NCBI GenBank assembly: GCA_002007465.1
Contig: LNAC01000001.1
Coordinates: forward strand, 6,429,085 to 6,493,084
Direction: 5' to 3'
From: Ailurus styani
Taxonomy: Eukaryota; Chordata; Mammalia; Carnivora; Ailuridae
Length of the DNA stretch: 64,000 nucleotides
A program made the position numbers and the translations under genes. The notes under the pieces were generated by a model. It saw only the letters and a program-made list of their open reading frames with translations, was not told the origin of the DNA and made no database searches. How positions within the stretch are numbered: position 1 is the stretch's first letter; every line of letters starts with the position of its first letter. Positions 54,830 through 64,000 of the stretch are shown in pieces.

Positions 54830-55540
54830 ACTACCAGAGGGGCAAATCTAGATTTAAAGAACCCCAAAAGAAATGACAGTGCAATGCATAAAACTTCATT
54901 GGATCCTGGTTCAAAAAAAAATGAAAGACAGTGAATATTTATATGCCATTGGGACAGCTGGGGAAAACTGAATATGCAATGGATAGTAGATAACATTACA
55001 AAATTTGTGTTTAATTTTTTGGTAATAGTATTGTGGATACGTTGGGAAAATGTCCTTACTTTTAGGAGATACCTGCTGCAGTAGTTAGAGATGAAGTGAT
55101 ACTATACCTGCAAGTTGACTTCAAGTAATTCTCAAAATAAATGTGTGTACATAAATATAGACATATGCATTATACACACAGTCACACACACACTTATAGA
55201 TAAAGCAAATATATCAACCTGTTATCAGAAAGTGAATCTAGGTAGAGGATCCCAAATGTTTATTGTACTATTTCAGTTTTTCTATTATTTTTTTTAAAGA
55301 TTTTATTTATTTATTTGACACAGAGAGAGATTACAAGTAGGCAGAGAGGCAGGCAGAGAGACAGGGAGAGGAGGAAGCAGGCTCCCTGCTGAGCAGAGAG
55401 CCCGATGCGGGCCTCGATCCCAGGACCCTGAGATCATGACCTGAGCCGAAAGCAGAGGCTTTAACCCACTGAGCCACCCAGGCGCCCTATTTTTTTTAAT
55501 TTATAATAAAACGGGGTTGGGTAGGCAATAGACTAATGGT
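54830..55540 (+). mobile_element. L1M 3' end, sense, split by a SINE
   Basis: 'TTTTTGGTAATAGTATTGTG', 'GAAAATGTCCTTACTTTTAG', 'AGAGATGAAGTGATACTATA', then 'AAGTGAATCTAGGTAGAGG' and 'TTTATTGTACTATTTCAG', and after the SINE an A/T-rich end with 'TAATAAAAC'. This is the order of an old L1M 3' terminus. Confidence 0.65.
55290..55488 (-). mobile_element. CAN-SINE (young subfamily), inserted in L1M 3' end
   Basis: 'TTTATTTATTTATTTGACAC', 'TACAAGTAGGCAGAGAGGC', 'CCTCGATCCCAGGACC' and reversed head 'GCCACCCAGGCGCCC'. The flanks 'CTATTATTTTTTTT' and 'CTATTTTTTTTAAT' are compatible with a duplicated target. Confidence 0.96.
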
Positions 55541-55649
55541 TTCAAGAATCTGAGGAAATGTTTTCTTTGTAAAAAAAAAAAAAAGCTTACATATGCACAT
55601 ACACATATAATTTCACACAAATAAATTTATCACCAGTGCTTTTTAAAAA

Positions 55650-55839
55650 AAGATTTCTTTATTTTGAGTGCATGTGAAAGCGAGGTTGTGGGGGCAGAGG
55701 CAGAGGGAGAGAGAGTCTCAAGCAAGCTCCACACTGAGCAAGGAGCCCAATGGGGGGCTCAATCCCAGGACCTTGGAGTCACAACCTGAGCCGAAATCAA
55801 GAGTCAGACTCTTAAGCAACTGAGCCACCCAGGTGCCCC
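55650..55839 (-). mobile_element. CAN-SINE (old subfamily)
   Basis: 'GATTTCTTTATTTTGAGTGC', 'GAGAGAGTCTCAAGCAAGC', 'GGCTCAATCCCAGGACC' and reversed head 'GCCACCCAGGTGCCCC'. Flanks 'ATCACCAGTGCTTTTTAA' and 'TTATCAGTGTTTTTTAA' are a diverged target duplication. Confidence 0.94.
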
Positions 55840-55844
55840 ATTAT

Positions 55845-56820
55845 CAGTGTTTTTTAAAATACTGTCTTATTTTTTGTTTTCCTTTCTCATTTGACTTACC
55901 TCTCCTTTTCCTTCCCATTTCCCTCCGGCACCAACATAAGTAACTTATGTTAGCAATCTACAATAAAGTCTTTCTTAATTTTCCATGCTCATAAAATCAT
56001 ATACAGACACAAAAATGCAGTAAGTACATATTTGCATATATACACATGTAAGGAGTTTGACACTTTATTTCACACGTATTGCGTTACTTTCCTCTTAAAC
56101 ACTCTTGTGGGTTTAAATGATATTACATCGCTACTTTAATTTGAAATTCCCTTACCACTGGTAAAGTTAAGGCTCTTTTCCTGTTTGCAGGTCTTTCTGA
56201 TTTGCACTCTCATGAACACCCTATTCACTTCTCTATTGGATTGCTTCTCTTAGCTTTTTATTGTCGATCTATAAGAGCTCTTTGTATATAATAGAAATAA
56301 CCTTTGTCATCTCTATTGAATATTTTTTCAAAACTATTATTTGATGACCATGTTTATAAATCATTCACTGTACAAAGGTTTTTAATTTTTATATATTTAA
56401 GTATGTCTATCATTTTCTTTTAAAGAAAGAAATTTTGAATTGTCAGTCTAGTAAAAAAGTGTCCTCACTCCTAAATTACATACAGAGTTTGCTAGGTTTT
56501 GCTTCTTGTATTTATTCCATAATACAGCTGTAATTTGTTATCAAATAGAATATAAAACAAGGATTCACTTTTATTTTCTTCTAGATGTTGGGTGAATTGT
56601 GCCAGCAAGATTTATTAAATAATCTTGGCCTTTGCCCAAAACTAACCACCACTGTTGTCATATATAAGTTCTCTTCTGGCTCTAATTTCAGATTCATAAT
56701 TCTGTTTCACTCATCTATTGGCCTGTTCTGAAACAAACACCATTTTGATTTCACTGCAGTACCCTTATTGTACGGTCTGCCACCAATTACACATTCTTGA
56801 CTACCATCTAGGGTTTATTC
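55845..56820 (-). mobile_element. L1M 3' UTR to ORF2 end, antisense
   Basis: 'ATAAGAGCTCTTTGTATATA', 'ACAAAGGTTTTTAATTTTTA', 'AAGATTTATTAAATAATCTT', 'CTCATCTATTGGCCTGTTCT' and 'GTACCCTTATTGTACGGTC' follow the reversed L1M order ('..GGAGTTCTTTATATATTC..AAAAGTTTTTAATTTTG..CAGCACC ATTTATTGA..'). Confidence 0.7.
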
Positions 56821-56834
56821 ATTCATAGAATTTT

Positions 56835-57680
56835 TTGGAATATTTTTGTCACTATAAAAATTCCAATGGCATTTTTTTTTACAGAAATAGAAAAACAATG
56901 TTAAAATCAATTGAAGCTACAAAAGACCCCGATAGCCAAAGAAATCCTAAGAACAAAGCCAGAATCATCACACCTCCTGATTTCAAACTATATTACAAAG
57001 CTATAGTAATCAAGTCACTATGGTATTGGCATAAAGGCAGGCACACAGAACAATGGAACAGAATTGAGAGCCCAAAAATAAACCCTCACATATATGGCCA
57101 ACTAATATTTGACAAGGGAGCCAAGAATATTCAATGAAGGAGAGATATTTTCTTCAATAAATTGTGCTGAGGAAAGTGGACATTCACACATTAAAAAAAA
57201 AAAAGGAAGAAACAGGACCCCCATCTTTCACCACTTACAAAAATTAACTTGAAATGGATTAAAGACTTAAATGTATGACCGTAAAACTCCTAGAAGCAAA
57301 TACAGGGGGAAAGCTTCTTAACATTGGTTTTGGCAATGATTTTATGGATGTCCCCCTAAAAGCACAAGCACCAAAAATAAATAAGTGGGACCTTCTGCAC
57401 AGTAGGGAAATCATCAACAAAATGAAAAGGCAATCTACAGAATGGGAGAAAATATTTGCAAACCATACATCTGAAAAGGGGTTAGTATCTAAAATATATA
57501 AGGAATTTATATAACTCAATAGCAGAAACAAGACATTCAGTCTATAGCATTATTATAAAATGAAATGCATACCCAAAACTACATAAAATAACTATACAAT
57601 AATGAATTATTATAAAGTGAACACCTTGTAACTACCACCTCTGTCAAAAACTATCCCACACGTCTCTCCAAAAACCTATT
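56835..57680 (+). mobile_element. L1 ORF2 C-terminal fragment, sense
   Basis: Two readable frames. 56835-57137 has 'PDFKLYYKA' and 'SLWYW' (residues 48-56 and 65-69), and 57275-57514 has 'WEKIFANHTSEKGLVSKIYK', both hallmarks of the C-terminal third of L1 ORF2p. An A run (57192-57204) breaks the frame between them. 57595-57670 resembles L1M 3' UTR. It abuts the antisense L1M at 55845-56820, giving another head-to-head pair. Less decayed than most L1 here. Confidence 0.85.
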
Positions 57681-57744
57681 TCTTTTAGTGTAAAGGACCA
57701 GACATTGGGCAGTAGAGTTGCACATTACTATTGAACTAGGTTGG

Positions 57745-58118
57745 TGTTATGGGCTGAATTGTGTTCCCCACAAAATTCATATGTTGAAGTCCTCCATCTC
57801 CAGTACCTCAAAATGTAACTGTGTTTGGAGCTAGGGCCTTTAAAGGGATAATTAAGTTAAAATGAGGTCATTAAGGTTGACCCTAATCCAATATGACCAG
57901 TGTCCTTTTAAGAAGAGATTAGGTTACAAACAGAAGAAAGATCATGTGAAGACACAGGGAGAAGGCAACCATTCACAGGCCAAGGAGCAAGGCTTCAGAA
58001 GAAACCACCACCTTGATCTCACAATTCCAGTCTCCAAAACTGTCAGAAAATTAATTTCTCTTGTTTAAGCCACCCAGACTGTGACCCTTTGCTGTTGCAG
58101 CTCTAGCAGACTAAGACA
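57745..58118 (+). mobile_element. MaLR-type LTR, complete solo copy
   Basis: Starts 'TGTTATGGGCTGAATTGTG' and ends 'CTCTAGCAGACTAAGACA'. In between are 'AAATTCATATGTTGAAGTCC', 'CCTAATCCAATATGACCAGT', 'CATGTGAAGACACAGGGAG' and 'TTTAAGCCACCCAGACTG'. This is the best-preserved LTR in the window. TG...CA ends intact. No internal retroviral sequence next to it. Confidence 0.9.
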
Positions 58119-58600
58119 GTTGGTCATTATACTTAGACCTTTTCAGCAGACAGAGCGAGAAAATAAACAAGCAAATACACACGTATTTTATTTCCTCTTT
58201 TCTATTCCATTTCTATCTCCTTCCTTCCCCACTGAAATTCCTGGTTTTCAAAGTCATAAGGGATGTTAGAATTAGAATGCCCTGTAAATAATCCTTCATT
58301 TTATCCTGTGTTATACATACAACAACCCCAGAATAATAATATTATTGCAAGCTTACTAAAAATATTAAATCCTTTGATATCCTCTCCCATTCTCCCCCAT
58401 CATGGTAGTTTGACTATATTGTCAGAGCATATGACCATTATGTACTGGATGTGTTCTCTCTCTGCCCTCAGTGGGTCTACATCTTGTGGGTAATTATATT
58501 TAATGCTTACCTGGTGATCCTCCCATTATTTGGGGTGGCTGAAGTTTGCTCTCTAGTAGGTTCTGAGGAAGGGCTCATGGGATCAATAGTGCAGTTTGTC
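58119..58600. other. Unique sequence, nothing recognised
   Basis: No gene or named repeat. Confidence 0.35.
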
Positions 58601-58604
58601 CACC

Positions 58605-59310
58605 ATGATCCTTACACTTGAAGGTTAGTTTTGCTGGATATAAAATCCTTGGCTCACATTTTCTTTCCTTGGATTGCAGGTTCCATCTGTTTCATTGGCA
58701 TGCTTATCTTGAAGATTTCCATAGGGTATTATTCTCCTCTGTATTCTCTCTTTATTTTTTTCAATAATAATCTTGTATGGGATTTGGCCTCAGTACTTTT
58801 CTGTTATTTATTTTTATGGGAAATTAATTCTGAACTTGAAGAATGACAAAGGGATTCAAAAAAGTTTTCTTGACTTCACAGAATTCCCTCTTTTGTTTTT
58901 GCACAGTGCCCAAAAGTACCGTTTCTCATTTTCTGGACTTTGCTGCCTCTGTTCCTCTGCCTTGCTGTGACTTGGATCTTTCTTTCCTTTCTCTTGTCCC
59001 CTTCCTGCTCAATTTTTATATTCCTAGCATTTTCTCCCTCACGTGGGACCCCTTCAGTTCTTCTTACCACAGGACTCTTACATTTACCTCTTCAGAGAGG
59101 GCAAAACCCCTCCTGGTTCCAGCTGCTGCTCTGCAGTTTTCCCACCTTGTTTCCAGTGGGTTCTTCCTGGCACTTGGGGTTCTCCTGTATTTAGATTCAT
59201 TAAATGCTACTCCATCTTTTCCTCCTGTTTTCCTCCTGCGAACTGATGACAAGCAAGTCTTAGCGTTCTTGGTGTTTCTCCCACTCAGGTTTACTTTGGG
59301 ATAGAGAGAC
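58605..59310 (-). mobile_element. L1/HAL1 ORF1 region, antisense
   Basis: 'TTGAAGGTTAGTTTTGCTGG', 'ATATAAAATCCTTGGCTCAC' mirror the reversed ORF1 C-terminal stretch ('GAAGGATAGTTTTGCTGGATATAAGATTC..'). The rest is strongly diverged; the 153-codon plus frame at 58843-59304 is antisense to it and has no domain. Confidence 0.4.
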
Positions 59311-59489
59311 ACAATTTAGTATCGCCTAATTTTATTTTAAATCTTGTCCATGGATTTGGGGTTTTGCTATATAGTTTCTCTCTGTTTTCACATAGACTTA
59401 GAGAAATTGATAAACTCATGTATTCATGAGTTCATACAATAAAAATGAATGAATCAATGAATAGTTGGGGAAGAATAGACAAAGCTTCT

Positions 59490-60015
59490 AGGCAGAGGTC
59501 CAGATAATTTATGCAGAAGCTCCACTTTTATTTATATACCCTTGCCATATTATAATCAGAATGACACTTTACCTCTGTAATCTTCCTCCCCCAAACCCAT
59601 AACCCCATCCAATTGTCAGAAAAACATCAGGCAAATTCCAGTAGCGCATCACCCTACAGAACACCTAACCAGTCCTCCTCGAAACTGTCAAAGTTCATCA
59701 AAAACAAAGAAAGTCTGAGAAACTGTCACAGCGAAGAGGAGCCTGAGGAGATATGATAACTAAATGTATGGTGGTTTCCAGAATGGAATCATAAAAATGA
59801 CATTACATTAAAACTAAGGAAATCTGAATACAGTATGGGATTTAGTTAATAATGATGCAATCAATAGCTCTTCATTAATAGTGACAAGTATACCACACTA
59901 AGGGAAAATGTTAATTACAAATGAAACTGCACGTGGGTATGTGGAAATTCTCTGTGCTATCAATTTTTCTGTAAATCCAAATCTATCCTAAAATAGAAAA
60001 CTTATTTGTTTAATC
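59490..60015 (+). mobile_element. L1M 3' end, sense
   Basis: 'CAGAGGTCCAGATAATTTAT', 'CAAAAACAAAGAAAGTCTGA', 'GAAACTGTCACAGCGAAGAG', 'GGATTTAGTTAATAATGATG' and 'CCTAAAATAGAAAACTTATT' follow an L1M 3' terminus in order. Confidence 0.7.
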
Positions 60016-60480
60016 CAGGGGCCGGAGAAGGGTGCAAATGTGTAAGAAAGGTGTTTCTCAGATATGAAGAAAAATCAAATGTGACATGATTTCAAGGCAT
60101 TGAAAGAATGCAAAAATGGGGAATCCATTTGAATATTCCCTTTCCCTTCGAATGGCCCAGGAAAAATGATGGCAGAGCTATAGAGAAGAAAATACAGTCC
60201 TCATACTAGACTTGGTTCTTTCATGAAAAACATTTGCATCATCATATTAATGTAAATGCTGTTTACAGATTTCAACCCTGTAAGTTTATTTGTGTAAAAT
60301 ACACAGTTTGAAAATTGGTGTAAAATATACACCTTTGCAAAACAAAAGGAAATAGACAACTCGGAGAAGTTGGAAGGAAGGAAGCGGGAGCAGTGGGAGA
60401 TGGGATAACCATCTTGTCCCACAAAGAAGGGAGTGGACAGCAGAGTTTCTCACTGGTAGAACAAGAAACAGAGAGTTCTG
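60016..60480. other. Unique sequence, nothing recognised
   Basis: AT-rich, no gene or named repeat. Confidence 0.35.
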
Positions 60481-60990
60481 TCATGTTGTTTGTTTGTTTG
60501 TTTAACAGCCCTCCTGAGGTAAAATGTACCTACTGTAAGATTCATTCTGTAAGTGCACAATTCAATGATTATTAGTAAATTGACAGATCTGTGCAACGTT
60601 TCAGCTCAGATGAAGCCTTCATGCCCATGTGGAGGTGCTTCCCATTCCCCTGCTCCTGGAAACCACTAATATTCCTGTCTCTATTCATTGCCTTTTCTGG
60701 ACATTTTGCATCCGGGGAATTATACAGTATGTGGTCGTTATGTCTGGCTTCTTTCACATGGCATGTTCTCAAGGCTTGTCCGTGCGGTAGCATGTGTCAG
60801 CACTTCCTTTTCATTGGTGAATAGTATTTTTGTCTCAATATAGCATGCTTTATCCATTCATAAATGGATATACAAGTGGGTCATTTCCAACTTGTGACGA
60901 TTATAGATAGCTCTGCTGTGAACGTCTTCGGACATATGTGTTTGTTCTTCTTGGGACATGTTTAACTTTTTAAGAAACTTCCAAACTGTA
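60481..60990 (-). mobile_element. L1M 3' UTR, antisense
   Basis: Starts with a (TTTG)n run, then 'AAGTGCACAATTCAATGATT', 'CTGGAAACCACTAATATTCC', 'CTGGACATTTTGCATC', 'TTATACAGTATGTGGTCG', 'GTCTGGCTTCTTTCACATGG' and 'AGCATGTGTCAGCACTTCC', the reversed L1MB/L1MC-type 3' UTR. Confidence 0.88.
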
Positions 60991-61989
60991 GATAAATAAG
61001 TATGTATGTATAGATACAAACTGTAAAGAAAACTAAAAATAATGATATAATTATGGGAGGGGGGACCATAAAGTTACCAAACACAATGACTTTGTGGTTA
61101 AAAGGATGGCCTGTGAGGAGCAAGACTGGGGTGCAGGTGGTGAGGCAAGGAGCCCACCATCGAGTCCTCTGTGCAGCTTTATTTTCTGACCTTGTGCATG
61201 TGTTACTTTGAATTTTCTTAAGTCAAAGATGAACAAGCAGGTGCACATAGACCAGGGAGAAAGCCATGGGAGCTGTGTAGGAGTGAGACAATGGATCAGG
61301 GTGCTCGTGCTGGAGATGAGGAAAGGAGATAAATTCTAGTGGTCTTCAGGGGGAATATTTGAAAAAACTAGAAACTGTTGAATGTCAGCATATGCCTGCA
61401 GTGTTGGGGTCACACACAGTCATTGTAATCATTCATAGTCAATAGGTAATGTCAACATTGAGACACCTCTATGTTGAAGATTCCATTTTCTAATGGCCTG
61501 AGTTAATTGGAATTCTCTAGAATGAGACAGCTTCTCTGTCTGGTATCGTACCATGTAGAATGACAGGCTTTTCGGCAGACTTCCTGTGTGTGCTTCTTAA
61601 TCACTTCATCATTTAGATATTTTCAACCCAAGGATGCCTGTTCAGGTAAGAGTAACTCAGATATGGGGTTTCTTTTTCCCCATACTAAAGAGCATAGGGC
61701 TGAGCAGTTTCCAGGACTCTGGGGCCAAACCCTGCAATCTTCTTGGATTTCCCCCAGGGAGTCTTAAGATGCCTGCAGCAGCTCCAGGCATCACATCCCC
61801 ACAGGACAACATTCGAAAGCCAAAAGGAGGTGAGAGTTTCTTCTAACACATCTCTCTCTCCTATCAGGAGGGAAGTCTTTTCCAGAAGCCCCCAGCAGAC
61901 TCTCCTTTATCTTGCACTGACTAACATGGGTCACACACCCAAGCCCGAGCTGCAGAGGATCAGTTAGCATCTGCGGATGGGCAGATATA
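60991..61989. other. Mostly unique; faint MIR at 61085-61235
   Basis: 'TGGTTAAAAGGATGGCCTGT' through 'GTGTTACTTTGAATTTTCTT' resembles a decayed MIR in sense. The remainder (61236-61989) holds nothing I can name. Confidence 0.4.
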
Positions 61990-62379
61990 GTGGTCTCTTG
62001 GGGCTACCATTACAAAATGGCACAGCCTGGGGGGCTTAAGCAACTGAAATTTATTTTCTCACAGTCCTGGGGGCTGGAAGTCCAAGTCCAAGGTGCCAGC
62101 AGAGTTGGTTTCTGGTGAGAGCTCCCTTCCTGGCTTGCAGATGGCCGTTTTGCCACTGTGTCCTCACATGAGCTTTCCTCTGTGCATGTGCGCCCCTGGT
62201 CTCTTCTTATAAAGACAATAGTTAGTGGATTCGGGTCCTGCCCTTTGGACTTCATTTAACCTTAATTCCCTTCTTAAAGTCTCCATCTCCAAATACAATC
62301 AAACGGCGGTGGGGGGGGGGCGCGGTTAGACCTTCAATATCTGACTGGAGGAAGGGGAGACACAATTTAGTCCATAACC
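61990..62379 (-). mobile_element. MaLR-type LTR, antisense
   Basis: 'TTACAAAATGGCACAGCCTG', 'AATTTATTTTCTCACAGTCC', 'GGCTGGAAGTCCAAGTCC', 'CATCTCCAAATACAATCAAA' and 'CACAATTTAGTCCATAACC' are the reversed MLT1/MST LTR. A run of ten G (about 62310-62320) has grown inside it. Confidence 0.85.
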
Positions 62380-62690
62380 ATAGACAACCAGAATCATCTA
62401 CCCACAATTACTGGATTCTGGCAGATAATTCCGGCTACTGTTCGTCTCTGAAATATTCTTTATGCATACACACACTTGTGCTTTTCTTTGTTTTCATTTT
62501 ATAACAATAAAGATCTTGGTACAACAGATTTTCTGGAGAGCCAGGGGCACGCAGTGCTTCCACTTTCCCCACCAGAGCTGTGAACTCTTCCCACTGTCTT
62601 CTCTAGCCCAGAGACCACCCTCTGCCTATCACTTAACACTGCTCACAAGGGTCTTGACTTTTAAGCAATGAGACATCAGTGTGTATTTAA
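62380..62690. other. Unique sequence, nothing recognised
   Basis: No gene or repeat family identified. Confidence 0.35.
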
Positions 62691-63510
62691 ATGCCATCCA
62701 TTACCATCAAACAGTGACATTTACTTCATTTGTAATTCAGAAAAAGAAAACACATCTCCGAATACAGCAAAGAGACACTCATATCAAAGATAATGGACCC
62801 AAACAATTGTCATCCCTTGTATTTTGAGTTTGGAGAACAGAGCTAATAAAAGATTAAAGAGAAGGCCCAGGAGCTGTAGGAACAAGTTGGAGCAATCACT
62901 TGTCACTTGAGGTTAGCACAGAAGTTATTTTAACAAGATATTACTTGCAGAATTTCCACCATAAATCTTTTATTAAGTCCAAGAATCTCAGTCAAGACAT
63001 TTTCCATGCAGGATTGTCAGAAATAATGCTCCTTCATCCCTTCCTTTAAAATCCGAGGATGAGAGAAGCTAAGTGCTGAACCGGCTGACCTTCACATAAA
63101 CCTAATATTATTATTGATTTCCTCTACTCAGAGAGGCAAAATATATTTTTTGGAAGCGCCCATTAACGAGCCTGTTTGGATAAGCCTGGACAAAGCCAAT
63201 GAGTATTTCTTTTGCACTCCTATTTGCTTGGAGCTGAAGCCCCCGGTTGGGTGTAATAAGCCTCCGTACGTTTTGATTGCTCTGTGTCACCCCTGGGCAC
63301 GGTAAAGAAAGGGCAGCAGAGACAGCCTCGTCAGAGGGTGAAAAATACTGTAGAGTTCCAGCCACCTGAGCGGCCCTGCTGACCTTCCCAATTAGGCAGG
63401 ACTGTTTATTCTCAGATATTTCAGGAAAGAAGTCCTTACTCCTGCTCAGTAGCCCCCCTCTGGCATTTCATCTAAGATTTCCTCCCCCTAACACCTCATA
63501 ATCTGGTTCT
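62691..63510. other. Unique sequence, strong candidate conserved non-coding element
   Basis: No repeat landmark in 0.8 kb, mixed composition and dense transcription-factor-type words: TTTGTAATTCAG, 'ATCAAAGATAATGG', 'CAATCACTTGTCACTTGAGG', GCGCCCATTAACGAGCC (63155-63171) and 'GACAAAGCCAATGAG' (63188-63202, a SOX-type ACAAAG next to CCAAT). A 63-codon plus frame at 63114-63305 crosses it, but a minus frame of 84 codons overlaps, so I do not call coding. Confidence 0.45.
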
Positions 63511-63519
63511 GTCCCCGGC

Positions 63520-63925
63520 AAACGTCTAGATTCTTTTTTTGTCTTTTAATTGCATGAGGATGTCCAGCTGTTATAGCGCCATTGCTCGAAAAGACTCTCT
63601 TCTCTCCATTCTATTGCCTTTGCCCCTTCTTCAAAGATCGGTTGACTACTTACGTGGGTCTGTTTCTCTCTCCATTCTGTTCCATTGATCCATTTGTTTA
63701 TCCTTTCCCCAATATCACACTGTCTATAGCTTTATAGTCAGTCTTGATGTCAAGTCTCCCAACGTTGTTCTTCTCCTTCAATATTGTGTGGGTTAGTTAT
63801 TCTGGGTTTCTTGCCTCCATGTAAATTTTAGAATCAGTTCATTGCCATCCACAAAATAACTTGCTGGGATTTTGACGTCCATTTCAACTGGAAAGTTCTC
63901 TCTGCGTCAGTCATGTTTTTTGCCT
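63520..63925 (-). mobile_element. L1M ORF2 fragment, antisense
   Basis: 'CTCTCTCCATTCTGTTCCAT', 'GATCCATTTGTTTATCC', 'ATCACACTGTCTATAGCTTT', 'TATAGTCAGTCTTGATGTC', 'CAACGTTGTTCTTCTCC' and 'TTTTAGAATCAGTTCATTGC' mirror the reversed L1 ORF2 C-terminal region. A poly(A) at 63949-63961 follows. Confidence 0.87.
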
Positions 63926-64000
63926 CATTTACATCCTTTTCCATATTAAAAAAAAAAAAAAGCACTTGTGAGTCAAGTGCCAGACTTCCCATTTCCAAAG

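Noticed and set aside
5515..55839. tRNA-like heads of fifteen elements
   Set aside because: They are tRNA-Lys-derived SINE heads with SINE bodies, tails and target duplications, not functional tRNA genes.
63114..63305. 63-codon frame in the conserved-looking block
   Set aside because: A longer frame (84 codons) lies on the other strand over the same bases, and neither resembles a known protein. Conservation, if real, is better explained as regulatory.
1..64000. A novel multi-gene system
   Set aside because: No set of intact genes or operon-like arrangement is present. This is repeat-rich non-coding mammalian DNA; the leads are regulatory and structural.

Overview
The window is nuclear DNA from a placental mammal of the order Carnivora. 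The main evidence is fifteen copies of the tRNA-Lys-derived CAN-SINE (SINEC) and two L1 3' ends of the carnivore type (801-1128 on the minus strand, 30141-30414 on the plus strand). Seven of the SINEs belong to a young subfamily whose body reads '..AAAGCCTCTGC..TCGGCTCAGG..', a form I associate with caniforms and most of all musteloids such as mink, ferret, marten or otter. The order is secure; the family is inference.

I found no intact protein-coding gene, tRNA, rRNA or CRISPR array. The open reading frames are short and either have no recognisable domains or are decayed L1 pieces. The window is best read as intergenic or deep intronic sequence. By my hand tally about half is recognisable interspersed repeat. 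The largest elements are an antisense L1M of about 4 kb (11630-15600) and a sense L1M of about 4.8 kb (45550-50390), which still shows 5' UTR, ORF1, part of ORF2 and 3' UTR. Many L1 3' ends, L2 and MIR fragments, five MaLR-type solo LTRs and four hAT-type DNA transposon relics fill much of the rest.

Layout. 1-5930: old L1 pieces, a MER20 and an LTR split by a young SINE. 5930-11500: mostly unique sequence with one L1 3' end. 11500-17230: MIR, the long antisense L1M, L2 with a minisatellite, LTRs. 17230-21530: one SINE, GC-rich unique sequence and an 842-base assembly gap (19278-20119) whose right flank is an obvious CpG island; downstream lies unique sequence with a homeodomain-type TTAATTAAT. 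21530-30420: L1M, L2, MIR, MER5A, SINEs. 30420-42100: the least repetitive part, GC-rich, with a candidate conserved block (31040-31730), a pair of unusual hairpins (38587-38631), a 28-base minisatellite (39589-39672) and a CpG cluster (40570-40690). 42100-63000: mostly repeats. 62690-63480: another unique block that looks like a conserved non-coding element. The end is antisense L1.

No undescribed gene system is evident. The best leads are the CpG island interrupted by the gap, the candidate conserved elements, the tandem hairpins with a symmetric pair of substitutions, and a nearly identical 77-base duplication inside an ancient L1. Names of the oldest repeat families are from memory of consensus sequences and need a RepeatMasker check.
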